A stretch of DNA of 64,000 nt from Fistularia commersonii (GCA_037954325.1 JBBMNZ010000001.1:18868258-18932257), one strand, 5' to 3'. Positions 27,870 to 40,020 are shown, counted from the first letter of the stretch. The notes: generated by a model not told the origin, from the sequence alone. Made by a program: numbers and translations.

Positions 27870-28740
27870 TAAAGAAGGAAAAAAGAGATCTCCATGTCAT
27901 CTTCCTCAATTTGGCCAAGGCATTTGGATCTGTTCCACATATGCTCCTCTGAGAATCGTTCAGCTTCTTCCATGTTCCACACCCCCATCACTTCCCTGGT
28001 AGCGGCTTACTTTTGAAGACCTGCAACTGTGCCTTACAACAGCTGGCAATACAACATCATGGCAGCATGTGGAAATAGCCGTTATGGCAGAGTGTACAAT
28101 AGCACTCCTGGCCTTTACAATGGCCATGGAAGTCATCATCAGGGCCTCAAAATGGGTTGGGGGGAGTAACTGAGACAGGTATCGACCTCCCGTCAATACA
28201 AGCGTACATGGATGACATGACCACCCTGACCACTACTGTAGCATGCACCAAGCAACTACTTGGGATTGTTGGAGAAAGTCACATGGGCCCGGATGAAAAT
28301 CAAGCAGAGGAAATCACGAAGCATATCAGTAGTGAAGGGAGAGCTCAAAAACATAACGTTTTACATTGGTGATGACCAAATACCAACAGTGTATGAGCAA
28401 CCAGTTGAAGGTTTGGGTAGATGGTACAACGCCAGCCTTGACGACAAAGAGCAAGTGCAACAGCTAATGCAGGATTTTACCGGCGGTCTGGAAAACGTCA
28501 GGAAGCTCAGAAAGCTCAAGCTCTGGTGCCTGCAATTTGGGCTTCTTCCTTGGGTTAGATAGGCTCTTCGGCAGACGGTTAGATCCATCTCTGCAGCGGC
28601 TGAAATAAGCAGCCAGTGGATGTGGATAAAACAGAACGACCCCTGCTGAGCCCACAGAGCTGACTCACTCAATAACTAACATTGGAATGATTGGGCATGG
28701 GACGCAAGCTCAGACCTGATCAACCTGTGGCTGGCCACCT
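27870..28740 (+). pseudogene. RLE-type non-LTR retrotransposon, reverse transcriptase fragment
   Basis: Decayed plus-strand frames contain FLNLAKAFGSVPHMLL, a form of reverse transcriptase palm motif A (about 27900-27945). They continue with AYMDDMTTLTTTV, the catalytic YMDD box (about 28200-28245), then TWARMKIKQRKSRS (about 28290), then IPTVYEQPVEGLGRWY and LWCLQFGLLPWVR (to about 28557). Frameshifts and stops break it repeatedly. The YMDD box and its surroundings match RLE-type elements like those at 6.5-7.6 and 16.9-18.6 kb. By the wording of the thumb region it is closer to the first. It has no endonuclease part. It is not viral: the order is that of non-LTR elements and no LTRs are visible. 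Confidence 0.75.
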
Positions 28741-28949
28741 TTGGGGAGGGTGTATAGTGTTAAATGGCCGAAACACCCTATGAATCAAATGCACACAGCT
28801 GATGACATGTCCCAAAATGTATACGTTTTCTGATAATTTCTCATTTTGCTCTCAGTATATACCTCATGTGAGTGCATACCATCTACAGGCACAATAGACG
28901 GTTTCAATAATAATGTATGCTTTATTATTCGTTTGTGGGGAAATCCGTT

Positions 28950-29231
28950 CTCTGCAATTAACCCTTCATGGATGAACCATAAGCAGTAGGCAAGCCGTCC
29001 ACCAGCACCAGGGGAGCAGTTAGGGGCTCAGTGTCTCACTCAACAACACTTCGACACACCAGGAGGAACCAGGAATCGAACCAGTCCTGTGTTTCTATGA
29101 TTGTATAACTGTGTGTTTGTGTTTGTAGACATATTGATTATCTATACTTCTTCACTGCTTCTCATGCACTCAGGGTCACAGGGGTACTGGAGCCTATCCC
29201 AGCTGTCATTGGGCATTAGGCAGAATTTCAC

Positions 29232-29265
<34 letters not shown>
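28950..29265. repeat. Two short dispersed-repeat fragments and a CA run
   Basis: About 28975-29090 contains 'caccaggaggaaccaggaatcgaaccag', a phrase common in teleost SINE-like repeats. About 29165-29215 contains 'gggtactggagcctatcccagctgtcattgggc', the reverse complement of text also present at 52.2-52.3 kb. A CA run of about 13 units follows at 29237-29263. Confidence 0.55.
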
Positions 29266-29599
29266 CCCTTCAGGGGTCACCACACGAAATCAACCTTCTC
29301 CCTCTAACCCTTTTCTCTGTAACCTCCTCTCTCACACTAAACAACCTTCATATCCTTCACACATACATATGTCTATTACAGACAAATATACCCCCTTAAA
29401 TTAGGTATCAATGAAAATTATGTATTAGTGTTCAAAATGGCATATGATTAAATGACCATCAATGTAAAGCAGAAACTTGACAAAAAGTTGCGATTAGAAA
29501 ATAACATTAGCTAGGAATAAATCAAAATATCTGTCCCATATAGTTTGTTTAGGTTGTTGCGTTTAAGTACTTGTGAATTAAGAGCACTCGAACATTTTT

Positions 29600-30240
29600 C
29601 ACGTGTGCGTCCTCGTGTAAACTTCTAGTCATAAAATGAGTAGCCTCACAGTTCATCCTCGACTCGACGCCCCGGTGACGTATCAAGCTTAAACTTGCTG
29701 TTACTTTACACTGTCGTCGAAAGCAAAGTGGGGGGAAAAAAATCTAAGAAAAAACGCGCGAATGAAGAAATACGTGGAGCGTTTATTTTGAAAGGTCGGG
29801 CGTCCCTGAGTGAGCCCTTCGCTGGTCACGTTTCCCACGTTTCCCACGTGACGACACAAGCCAGCTGACTTAACCTCCCTCCCCCCCCTCAAAAAAAGCG
29901 GCAGGACGCGGAAATAGGCGTGGGGGGAGGGGGGGTGCACCAGGCGCGTCGGCCAATGACGGCGCAGCGCGGCGTTTTGAAATAAGGGCGAACACAAATA
30001 TGTTTTTTGTCAGCGAATTCTGCCGGGGGAGGTTTAGTGTTTTTGTGTGTGTGTGTCTAACGGACGCGAGGTGAGCAGAGGCCAGACCCCCCCCCCCACT
30101 CCTGTTCAATTAGTATAATCCCAAAGAGGAAGCCCCGCCACCCGCATAAATCCGCAGCGTCGCTTCACGGCTCAGGTCATATTTGTCTCGACGGCGGCCT
30201 CCAGCTCACAGGGTGTGGCGTCAAACAGGACGGGTGTGTG
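29600..30240 (+). promoter_or_regulatory. Orphan CpG-rich promoter-like patch
   Basis: This segment is strikingly richer in G+C and CpG than its surroundings. It carries a CRE-like TGACGTAT near 29675, two nearby CCCACGT elements around 29830-29850, a CCAAT box (GGCCAATGACG, about 29950) and a GC box (GCCCCGCCACCC, about 30132-30143). The GC box abuts a TATA-like GCATAAATC (about 30142-30151). A good splice-donor sequence, CGCGAG|GTGAGC, occurs at about 30065-30076. These suggest a plus-strand start near 30175, or earlier starts spliced at that donor. No coding exon was recognised on either side, so the transcript, if any, may be non-coding or its exons short. It could also be an alternative ap5s1 promoter. 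Confidence 0.45.
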
Positions 30241-30499
30241 TGTTGATGGAAACTGAGGGTGGGAACTGTGGGGTGGTTAGTTGTTTTTTTTGTATTAATC
30301 ATATGGTCATGAAAACATTCAAATTAAAATATTTGAGAATATTTCCAAAGGATGTATATTTCAATTCCTATTTCTTTTATCATTGTGGTTATCACTCCAA
30401 TTATCTCCCTGCTTATCCAATTTTCCCTTGTTTTGCTTTTTTTCCTCATTCTGTTACCTATTTTTATCCATGCTTTTATTGTTGTCACTTATTTCTTCA

Positions 30500-30605
30500 A
30501 TTTATACCCCTTCTATTTTATATTTAAATTGATATGGTTAATGTTGCACTGCTGTGACAATGAATTTCCCCTATGGGGATCAACAAAGCACTATTTTATC
30601 TTATA
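30500..30605 (+). repeat. LINE 3'-tail-like repeat
   Basis: The text 'gacaatgaatttcccctatggggatcaacaaagcactattttatctta' is the typical end of teleost LINE-derived repeats that finish in TTATC-like units. No coding part is attached. Confidence 0.5.
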
Positions 30606-31429
30606 TAGATGACTGTTTTTTTGAATAAGTGTGAAGTTCCTTGGTTATCAGTCAGAAATGATCTGAAATTGGTTGCATTCTTTTAAACAAATAGGTCAGC
30701 AAAGTTATTAGAAATATCCACCCCCAAAATATGTTGCCCAAATATTTTTTAACAATTGAACCTGAAAAAAGCAGGTGCAATGACCTGAAAAAATGTAAGT
30801 ATTTACAAGAGAATTTAAAAAAGCAGTGTTGTGTAGTGAAATAAAACTTGAAAAAAAAAACAGAAAAACAAGCCTTTTGAAGTGGTTGAGTTTGGAATCC
30901 AAACACCAGTCAAGGACTGGTTCTTTTAGGGTGGGAAGAATTAAATGTTTTGTGGGGATTTTTTTTTCCCCCAGACTGCTTGGAACTCTGGAGTTCATTC
31001 AGATTCTGCCTTGCTCTCTTTTCCTGGGGCTGCCTGAGCTTTCCAATACACCTCAGCTGTAGTCAACTGGCTGTAAATCAGCTTGCAGAGTTCACTTCCT
31101 GGACACCTCTCAGAGACCCTGCAGCTGCTGCAGGGCCAAGTGCGTGATGGGGTCCGGCGGTCAGGTCTGGTCTCAGAAACTATTGTCACGTGTGCAAGGC
31201 ACGTGGAGCACTCTGTTTTTTCTCTCTCATAACACAAGTGTTGGCTTCCTGACAGCACATGTTGCACAGCTCCTCCTCTCCACTGGGACTGTGTGTGTTG
31301 CTGCAGAGGCCCCTCCCATGTTCAGAAAGAGGGAAAATTTGAACTGAACAGGGCTCAGCCTGTCTGCTGGCCAAACTGTCAGCTGCTCCTCCTATTATTA
31401 GCCCTTTGTGTGATGGAACTATTTAGCAA

Positions 31430-31560
31430 AAAGTATCCATTTTGTGCACTTACATATTGATATATGTCACATGTGGAGTGCAGAAATGAGTTTCCCTGTA
31501 CAGTGACATTCTTACTTTGCTGTCCACAGTGCACTGGGACATGTGGTGGTAGAAGAGTGG
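31430..31560 (+). repeat. Dispersed short repeat, copy 2
   Basis: This is a diverged copy of the segment at 14.69-14.84 kb, sharing 'gacattcttactttgctgtccaca'. The surrounding interval 30.6-32.4 kb otherwise shows no gene, only AT-rich sequence. Confidence 0.55.
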
Positions 31561-32374
31561 TTCATCATTCTTTCTCTTCACTTATTTTATCCAAATTTTT
31601 CTTAACTTTTAATCCTCTAAAGGCTGTTCTGGCATAGTTTATATTTCACAACTGAGGAAAGAAATTTGAATCTTGGAATTGGGGCCAGAACAAAATCAAG
31701 ATTGTGAGATGAAATTGGCTTGATTTCTTATTTTATTTACAGCAAAAGGTTGGTTGGTATGGATGAATTTTACAGAAATATATTGTTTCACCGGTTTTTT
31801 TTATTGAATTTTCAAACAAACTGGTATCTTATGATAAAATGTTTGGTTAAAACAAGTTTTAAAAACTATGGAACTCATCATGGGATAAGACAGGTAATAA
31901 CAGTTAATTTAATTTCCTAGACACTGGATCACAGTTTCTAAACAGCAAAAGGGAAATAACAAGGGTGTGTTTTGAGTTGAGTAGGTTTCAAATGTCACAG
32001 ATCTGTAACCACCTCAAGTTCCTGTTGCTCCGACACAGATATTCTGAGAAACAACTTCCCTTTAAATTTGACTTAGTTGCAACTTTCACCTCAGATATTC
32101 CATGCTTCTCACTCCACCCAGATATTTCCTGTTTGTTCAAATTATACATTTTAATCCAACAGTGTTACCATGAAACCCTTGTTTTTTTGCTTTGTCAAAT
32201 AATTTAAGATTTCCATTAGAATTTCTGAGAGAGGATGAAAAAAATGCTAAATTTACAAAAAAAAAAAAGGCAAGAAACAGGAAATATTTCAAAAAACAGC
32301 CACCCACAGAAATAATCTTTGTTAAAGCAAAAAGAAAAGCAATAGCAAATCTGTTTTTATCCAAACATTAAATC

Positions 32375-32380
32375 TTTAAT
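32375..32380 (-). terminator. Possible cdc25b poly(A) signal
   Basis: ATTAAA on the minus strand lies about 300 bases past the cdc25b stop codon. It is the nearest reasonable hexamer, but no transcript evidence is available. Confidence 0.3.
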
Positions 32381-32682
32381 GAGCAGCTCAACAAACTAAA
32401 CGAGCAAGCAGCAAGTGTAGCGTGACATTTGGTTGGGTCACTTGGGCAGTAACTGTTAGTAAAAGGGTCCCAGTGGTTTTCAAATCCATTGTATTGCTTC
32501 ACATCGTCAAAATCAACTCTTTAAAACCTGAAAAAATTCTTTTTGCCATAGTTAAAAACAGCAGAGGCAGTTGACCGCTCTTTGTGGGAGGGGAGGTGTG
32601 TGCATGTGTGCATGTGTGTACGTATAGGGAGTGTATATCAGGCGCAGGACTGGAGAGGCAGAGAAGACTTAGTGGGGGTTGC

Positions 32683-35600
32683 TCACTGCTTCTTCAGGAG
32701 GTTGTACATTTGTCTCTTGCTGCGTTCACCGGCCCAGGTGCGACCCCTCAAACGGCATTTCCTCAGGTCTTCCTTGTAATCCTCATGGTGCATTGGACGA
32801 TAGTTCTGGGGTTCACACAGTGACTGCAGAGAGAAAGCACACACACACAGGAGATTAACTCACCCATACTGAAGCTCCACCGTCAGTCTCCATCTACTGC
32901 CTCCGTGCACATCAGTCTGTCCCACTCATTTAAATTCAATATCTGCTTGATAATTCAAATCTCCATTTGACAAAGGGGCCAATATGGAAAATGTATGCAT
33001 GTAACTGGGATTTATTTATCCAGTCTCCCATTTGAAAAAAAAAAAGGAACCTGTGGGGGAAGGGGGTTAAACTCCTGGCCAAAATTGAGTTTTCCCTTCA
33101 CAATAGTCAGCGGATCTCCCCAAAACAAGGAAAATGGTGTAATTCCATTTTAAAGTTGTAACAATATAAAAAAAGAGTGATCAATACATCCATGACCTTT
33201 AAGGCCACGAGAACATTCCCATCTCTCATGGAGAAAAGCATAATTAAGGGTCAGTTTGAACTTCACAAAATCACAACAATAGTTTAGCCTGACACTGGAG
33301 GAGTTGATTTTGGTAAAGAAGTAGCATCTGAAAACCCAAGGTGGAACTGAGCCACTGGAGAAGTTGCTACACAAACACTGCAGTCACAACCTCTCCAGGT
33401 GTCAAAGCTACCAGCAGGCAGGGCCTGGAACTGACCTTGAACTGGGGAAAGAATTCCTTATATCCGCCCTTAAGGATGTAGAGCTCGGGGTAGCAGAGGT
33501 TAGGGTACTCGTTCATGGCGCGGTCCCGCTCACGGACGAACTGGCACATCCGGGGGCCACGCTCTGATGAGAACTCACAGTGGAAGATAACGATGACGCG
33601 CTTTTCCGGGCAGGCGGGGACGATGGGGTTCTTGAGGAGGAAGTCCTCGACCTGGTTCTCCTGGTAGAGGTTCAGGGCACTCTGAGGATTGGAACAACGG
33701 CTTAGGAACAGGAGCAAGGGGGGGAGGAAAAAAAGTGTCAAACACAAAACATGTATGTTCCGCCACTGTGAAGCAGTTTCTCATTCTTAAAGATAATTTT
33801 CCAGGACTGGTTTAAGGACCAGTTGGTATAAAAGACAAATAGATATAATAGTCTGCTAGTTTAGAGACAGTATCTTTATATTTTGGTTGACGTGTGTTTA
33901 ACAGTGAATACATCTAGAGGCTCGAGACAGGGAGCAGGTGGAGGATAATCCCAACAGATGGAAGTATGCCCGTGAAAGGAGAGGAATGAAGGTTAGCTGC
34001 AGGAAGGCAGAATACAGGTTGGAGTGGAGAAGAGTTGTGATGTGTGATAAAAGAATATCAGCCAAAATGAAAGAAAGAGTATACAAGACAGTGGCTAGAC
34101 CAGCAATGCTGTTTGGTTTAGACAGTGGCGTTGAGGAAAAGTCAGGAAGCCGAGACGGAAGTAGCAGAGATGAAGGGACAGCACATGTCAGCTTGAGATA
34201 AGGTCAGAGAAGTCAGATTGATTTGTAGGAGGTTGATTCGGTGTGGCAAACCCTGAAAGGAATAGTCGAAAGGAAAACAAGATTGTCTTATTTTCCGTGG
34301 TTGGAAAATGTTTCCTAAGACTTGGGAGACCCCAGCAGAAGTTCAATTTTTGCTGTTGAAAACCAAGGACGCTCACCTGGATGTGTCCTCCTTCAAACTC
34401 ATAAGGATAGCGGCAGTCGATGACGATGACTCGCTCCACCAGCTTGTTGTACTGGCCGTCCAGCGCCTTCACCATCTGACAGCAGCACAGGACAGTGTTG
34501 AGTCTGATGAGCTTTGGTAGCAAAAAAAAACCTGTGGACTGGATTTGACTGCTCCAGATTTAAACTGTCAAACTGCAGTTGTTGAGTCCCTCTTCACTCA
34601 CCACGTCTGAGGTAATGTATTTGAGGTTTTGGTGTTTGCCCACCACAGTTGGCAAGACAAAGGGCTGTGGAGAAGAAAAAAGGAAAAACAAAACAGAGAT
34701 TAGACGTGATTCTGTACATTACTGGGTGGCAGTGAAGTGACGCCTCACCTTAGTAAAATCACCAATTAGCTCAGCGGAGCCATCCTCGCTGTCTAGCAGC
34801 TTCTCAATTTCGGTCTGACAGAAGGACTTTGACCTCTGCAGCAGGGAACAGCTCTGGGATCCAGTCACATAGAGGGGGGAGAAGAGGAAAAAAAATTAAA
34901 GAAAGAAAAAAAAAAAAAAAAACACACAGAACAACAACAACACTTGAGGAGGCAGTCGGGGAGATAACTCAACACAGTTGAACAATCAAGTGGCAAATTT
35001 ATCCCTACCACTGAAACCCAAAAAGAAAAAAAAAAAAAAAGAATGTCCAGGAGGTCTCACCAGCCTGGGGGATTCTGGGTCCTGCTCTGGTCCGGTGACA
35101 TTCGTTCCAGCCAGGCTGCGTCGTCTTTTCACCCGGACCGGCGTGTTTTCGTCTCTGGGGCAGTCGGATCTCTTCAATGAGAGGCGGGCCATCGGGCTCG
35201 GCATGGAGGGCGAGGGGAACAGGCTCCGGGGCCGACAGTGAGTCAATGGCTGAGGGACCGCAAAAATTCTGTCACTTTGGTTACCTTCACCTAAAACACT
35301 TAATAGTTATTCTTTAAATTAAATTATGTTTTCCAACAACACAAGACCATGTTGGTGGGGATTCGTGTTTTTACAAGTACTTACGGAATTTTCTTGGACA
35401 CAGTCGGCCACCAGTGGGGCGGTCAGCAGACTGCTCATTCCCGTTGGGATGTTGGAATCACACTGAAAGTTAGACAATGATTCAGTCGTGAGCTAATTGC
35501 AACTTTAAGCAAGGTCTTTTTCTTACAGATGATTTTTCTGTACGTAAGCAATATTAAAGATTGTAAAGAAAATATTTACTTAATGAAGAGGAGGAAATGG

Positions 35601-38600
35601 CTGCCACATGCAGTGAATGGGAAATAAATTGAAACCAACTGCCACTGATAACATTTCATCCTCTACAATTAGCCAGCGTTATAAAAGAAGTTAAAAGCTC
35701 CTCACTATGGTGTCATCGTCCAGCACATCCATGAAGCCGTCATCTTCATCTTCATTGTTTGGAGAGGCAGTGAGGGAGAACTGCCGGAGTAGCAGAGGGC
35801 TGGAGTCTAACTCCAAATGTTGCACTGGAGGAGGAGAAAACTGGCAGCAAGAAAACACAAGGATAGTTGCTTTGAGTGCAATTAACTGAAAGCAATGATT
35901 CCTCTTCTCTCTCTTTGGGTACATTGTCAGAAATAAGATTAATAAAAAGGTCTTCTCCGCAAGCCAAAATCATGTATCATATTTTTGAACTCTCTGCATG
36001 TGCACCCACACAGCCAATTTAAGAATTATAAATAAATAAATCTCACAATTTAACAAGTTCTTTGTTCATAGTATTCTTGCGTGTCGTCTTATCCTTCACC
36101 AAATAGAAAAATTTGTTTTTAACCACTCTCCTTCCCCGCACCTGACTAATCTACTGCCTGGAATTCCATCTATTCATACAATCCCATCATTTTAACATCT
36201 GTCTCAAAACTGCTGTATTGATTTCAAGACATACCAAAAATAACAAAAATCCCACATCCGTCATGAACCATCTGGCAGAAGTTTTACAAGGTACACTTTC
36301 GCAAGTTGTCAGGTATGACCTCCCTTTCAATGATAAAAATAGATGGAATTTACTCAATTGCACACACAGGTAGAGCTCCAGTGGGACAGGTGCACACCCC
36401 GCATAAAAACACATATACACACACACACATACCATGAGGGCTGGTGCAGAGCTGGGGCGGTGGGAAAACGCATCCCTCGAGTGTCCTGAGTTGAAGGAGC
36501 CCAGACGACTTCGTGACACTGACCTGGTCGGTTTCTTGAATTCAAAGCCCTCCTGTAAGGAAAGATTTATTTTTTAATAGATTATAAATTGACACTCCTG
36601 CCCTCTCAAAAAGCTTTTCAGGGGGAAAAAAAAGTCAATGGCTGCTGATTTGAAGAGGACAAGACTCCTCGTGTGGTGAGTGTCTTTTAAAAACTCTTTA
36701 ACCCCAAGCCACATTACAGCACAACTACCAAATCATCCATTTCACCCCCTTTTTAACAAAACTTTTTGAAATCATTGCTTTGGAAACATCACACTGATTC
36801 GGTTTCTGAAATCAAACGGAGAACCCTTCTTTTGGCATGAATGGCATCTTGAAGAGGGCAAAACCTGGACTGACCTCTGGCACGTTCTCCTTGTTGGGGC
36901 CTTGAGATGAGGACGATGTCTTGGAGGGTTTGGAAGCAAATAATCCATAACGATGAGAGTTTTCTTCTTGTCCTTTCAAGATTGGACTGAAACACAGGAG
37001 CTGGGGCTGCAAAGACAAGGAGGTTGTGCTCGAGTGAAAACCAGCTGCCAAGAACCACCAGGCTGTGATGGTGGGGAAGGAGCACAAGAAGAAAAAAAAA
37101 AAAAAAACACCTAGCACCGATGAACATGTTAAAAATGATTTAACAGAAAAATAACTCAGTGAGTGACGAAGTACATGAAAATATATTGGTAACAAGAATG
37201 TTCACAAACTGATACCCCAAAATGGTACCTGACCAACTGAATTTAGCCCCCAAAATTAGGCAAATAACAAGAATGTGCTTACTGGTAAGGAGCTTATTCT
37301 CCGAATTGGCATTTTCCTATAAGGATTGTACAGGAGAAAGAGGGGTTTAGTGTGAACAGAAAGAGAAATAGACAACAGACAGGTGTTTTTATTGGGGAGG
37401 AGGGAGTTCAGTGTATGTGTGTGTGTGTGTGGGGGGGGGGGGCACAGATTAATTTCTGGTTATTGACACAAATCAGCTTACCCTTTGACAATTTTGCTGG
37501 ATTCCTCAATTGCCTTTTCAAATCTGTGAAGTTGGAAGGACAGTTCAACATTAGAGGAAAAAATGCTGCAAAGTTTTGAAGGCCTGACAATCAGGTTCAA
37601 ACACCTTTGTCATTAAACCACCAAGGGCCTGGGGCTCTATTGAAAAGCAGAAGGAATGGCTGGGAACAGAGAAAGTCTGCTGAATGCAAAGAGGCTTGAG
37701 GTGGTCTGTGCATTTGGAGTTGTGCCCACCTGTATGCAAAGCGAGTCTAATGTCAGGCAAACGTGGGGCTGAGGGGCAGGAGGGTCTGGGGGATAGGGGG
37801 GTACAGCGATCAGCTAACCTACCATATGCCTGCTCGAGCCAATGCTGCCAACCCTCTTTTCTACAAGGCCTCCCTTTGTTTGTAGAGGGGGAGTGTGTCC
37901 CATTCATTGGAGTCCACAGAGGGGGAAAGCGGCCGTCCTCCGGGGTGCCCCAATTTCAATAGCCCAGACAGAAAAAAAACTCCAGCCCTCCTTTTTCCTC
38001 ATTGAAATAACACTGCATCGGAAGAGTGTGCCAAAAACCAGAGGGGGTTGGCTATCAATGAACTCAGCCACACGGGGGGTGGGGGGCAAAGGCCCCACCA
38101 GAACCACCCCCTGACCCGAGAGACTCCTAGCAACCACAACAGCTGTATAGGAGGTGAATGAGGTTTTGGAGACCAAATGCTGGTGTAAAGGAACTCACAC
38201 ATCAGCCGGCAGCAGATGTCTGCAGAGACTCACCCATCTGAGGGCATTGTGGGCCACCCAGGATCAGATAACAACAGTTACACCAACACCCTCAAAGTAC
38301 AATAAGCATCAAGTATTGAGGATCACTTCCTCTGTTAAAAAAAATCTTTCTTGCAACACTTACGGCAAAAGAAAAAAAAAATACATTCCCCTTTAAGGTT
38401 TTGCTCAGAAGAGTTTCAATGACTGTTTCTTCAGAAAAATCTCCAATACAATTTCTTGCTTACATACATATTATTCTTGCTTGACAGTTATTTTGCTGCA
38501 GCAATTTCTTGCATTTTTTATTTTTGAAAACACTGCTAGAAAAACAGTGAAGGATAATACATTATACCCCATAAACCAACCAAAGAAAATGGTTTAAATA

Positions 38601-39895
38601 CAGATCAACATCATGTGACCAGGACCACATGTCGCATATTTCACTTAAAACTTGGAAACGCAAGAAAGTCGATCTTACTAATCAGAAAATCTGGGTTCAA
38701 ATCAAGAGTGTTTGTTTTTATTTGAAAGCTAACCATATAAACAATAATCCCACAGATTAGAATCTGTACTTGGTTCAGCTAAACCCCAATGATGGGGGGT
38801 GGGTGGATGGAAAAACAGATGGAGTGGCTGATTGATTAGAACAGATGCGAGGTTGACACCGCAACTTACGTGTGCTCAATTTCCAGACCGTCCAAGGGGC
38901 TAGAGAGCTCTGAGCCGAGGCCTGGAGGCAAAGATAAGCATCAAGCATCAGTAAAAGGTGCCGGTGCTTCAGACACGAGGAAAGAGATCTGGTCCTGTTT
39001 GGACAACTCAACACAATTACCTGTAAGTACATTAAAATTGACAGTAGCCTAAAACCTTGAATGATCTTTACTCTGACCGCTAGTAAAACCACATAGAAAT
39101 ACTTGCATGTGATGTGTATTAACTTTGATACTGCTACCACATGTGCCCCCCAATTGCCCCTAAGGGACAAATACCAGTTTCTTCTGATTCGAATTCTGAT
39201 TATCTTAATTCAAGCTCAAAAACTTTAATTACAAAAATCACATTAGAATAAATTGCCATCTCTAATGATTGGGTTTTCATAACCGTATCCGATTAAATTT
39301 TTTAAAAAAATTGAGCAATAAGGCAGACGCAAACAATAGCGGGTCACAGGACATTAATCCGCATCATGGTAAAGATCGGTGACAGATATACTTGTAGCCC
39401 AAGAGCATCAACCGCAATTAGACAGACAAAAAGTTTGGTGGAGACTCACCGGCATCAGAGGAGACGTCAGAGGCGAAGGAAGAAGCTTTCTCTAGGGTCA
39501 CGCGTTTTCCTCTTTTCGGTGTTTCACTTTGGGTGGACAAGCTGGGGAGGGAGTGTAAAACGTGTGAGCACTGATATCCAAACGCCAGTAAGCTAGTAAT
39601 CGAAGACTTGTTTGTTTGTTTTTTGGTACACTTGCATTACAGTGAGAAAGCAAAAAGTAAAAACTTCAAGCAAGAAATACCTTCCGAGTCCGGCTAAATT
39701 GTTCAAATCCACTGTCAGATTGGTGACAGGGGACAAAACGGTAGCGGGTCCGGGGGAAATGAGATTCTTGCAGTGCGGCACCTTGGTTATCAGCTCCGGC
39801 AAAGACTGTGAAGAAAGCCCGGGGATGTTTTCTGGCCTGCTTCTTAACCCAGTTTTCACGGGGCTGTCGGTGCCGTAAACGTCGAGAGACTCCAT
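32683..39895 (-). CDS. cdc25b: M-phase inducer phosphatase CDC25B (15 coding exons)
   Basis: A dual-specificity phosphatase that activates cyclin-CDK at G2/M. Exons: 39895-39681, 39541-39450, 38921-38870, 37523-37482, 37316-37283, 37006-36875, 36552-36433, 35840-35706, 35462-35385, 35249-35061, 34853-34749, 34664-34602, 34475-34377, 33681-33436, 32823-32683. All junctions are GT-AG and in phase, giving 580 aa, the length I recall for human CDC25B. Landmarks are SPVTNLT near 55-61, a KEN box at 184-186, HRPSSAP (14-3-3 type) at 220-226, a DDGFMD acidic degron in exon 8, basic KRRRS near 341-345, rhodanese-fold DCRYPYEFEGGH, and the P-loop HCEFSSER with catalytic Cys487 and Arg493. The FEKAIEESSKIV segment (exon 4) exists in CDC25B, not CDC25A, and the ap5s1 neighbour agrees. 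Some parts (EFEFKKP-like exon 7, PMHHEDYKEDL) look CDC25A-like. Exon 11 has a second in-frame acceptor at 34835. Confidence 0.9.
33920..34270 (+). pseudogene. LINE C-terminal relic in cdc25b intron 13
   Basis: Antisense to cdc25b, one frame reads NRWKYARERRGMKVSCRKAEY. It then passes through RVYKTVARPAMLFGL and, after deletions, GTAHVSL and a CGVATP-like end. These match the region after the reverse transcriptase palm, and the tail, of a common teleost non-LTR family (RTE-like). Two internal deletions are evident because segments that are normally far apart lie close together. It does not disturb the flanking splice sites. Confidence 0.6.
36812..36874 (-). other. In-frame extension after cdc25b exon 6 donor
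   Basis: Reading through the exon 6 donor (CCAGAG|GTCAGT) stays open for 20 codons, with SPGFALFKMPFMPKEGF, before a stop at 36812-36814. The piece GFALFKMPFMPK resembles the GFVFKMPWKP segment of human CDC25B, which in this gene is otherwise replaced by exon 7 (GFEFKKPTRSVS). It might be an alternatively used short C-terminal end, a relic of an exon, or chance. Confidence 0.3.
37410..37444 (+). repeat. TG run followed by G homopolymer
   Basis: A GT run passes into about 12 consecutive G residues. It lies in cdc25b intron 3. Confidence 0.9.
39130..39215 (-). repeat. Short dispersed repeat fragment in cdc25b intron 2
   Basis: The minus strand contains 'aatcagaagaaactggtatttgtcccttaggggcaattgg', text typical of a teleost LINE-derived repeat ('tcagaatcagaa...ctttattg'). 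A related plus-strand fragment lies at 55.72-55.79 kb. Confidence 0.5.
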
Positions 39896-40020
39896 TTCGT
39901 AGTAAAGGGTTTGTGTTGAATCCCCGAACCGGTATTGCTTCGCTTGGATAAGGAGGTCCGAAGAGTAGGACGGCGTGAATTCAGTCTGAGCAGGGAGCTA
40001 ACCGCATAGCAGCGCTAGCT

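Noticed and set aside
27870..28740. YMDD box as evidence of an endogenous retrovirus
   Set aside because: The flanking order of segments is that of RLE-type non-LTR elements. No LTRs, primer-binding site, gag, protease or envelope-like sequence is visible.
29870..30109. 79-codon minus-strand frame across the CpG-rich patch as a coding exon
   Set aside because: It is rich in Pro, Ala, Gly and Arg because of base composition, and no downstream exon on that strand fits.
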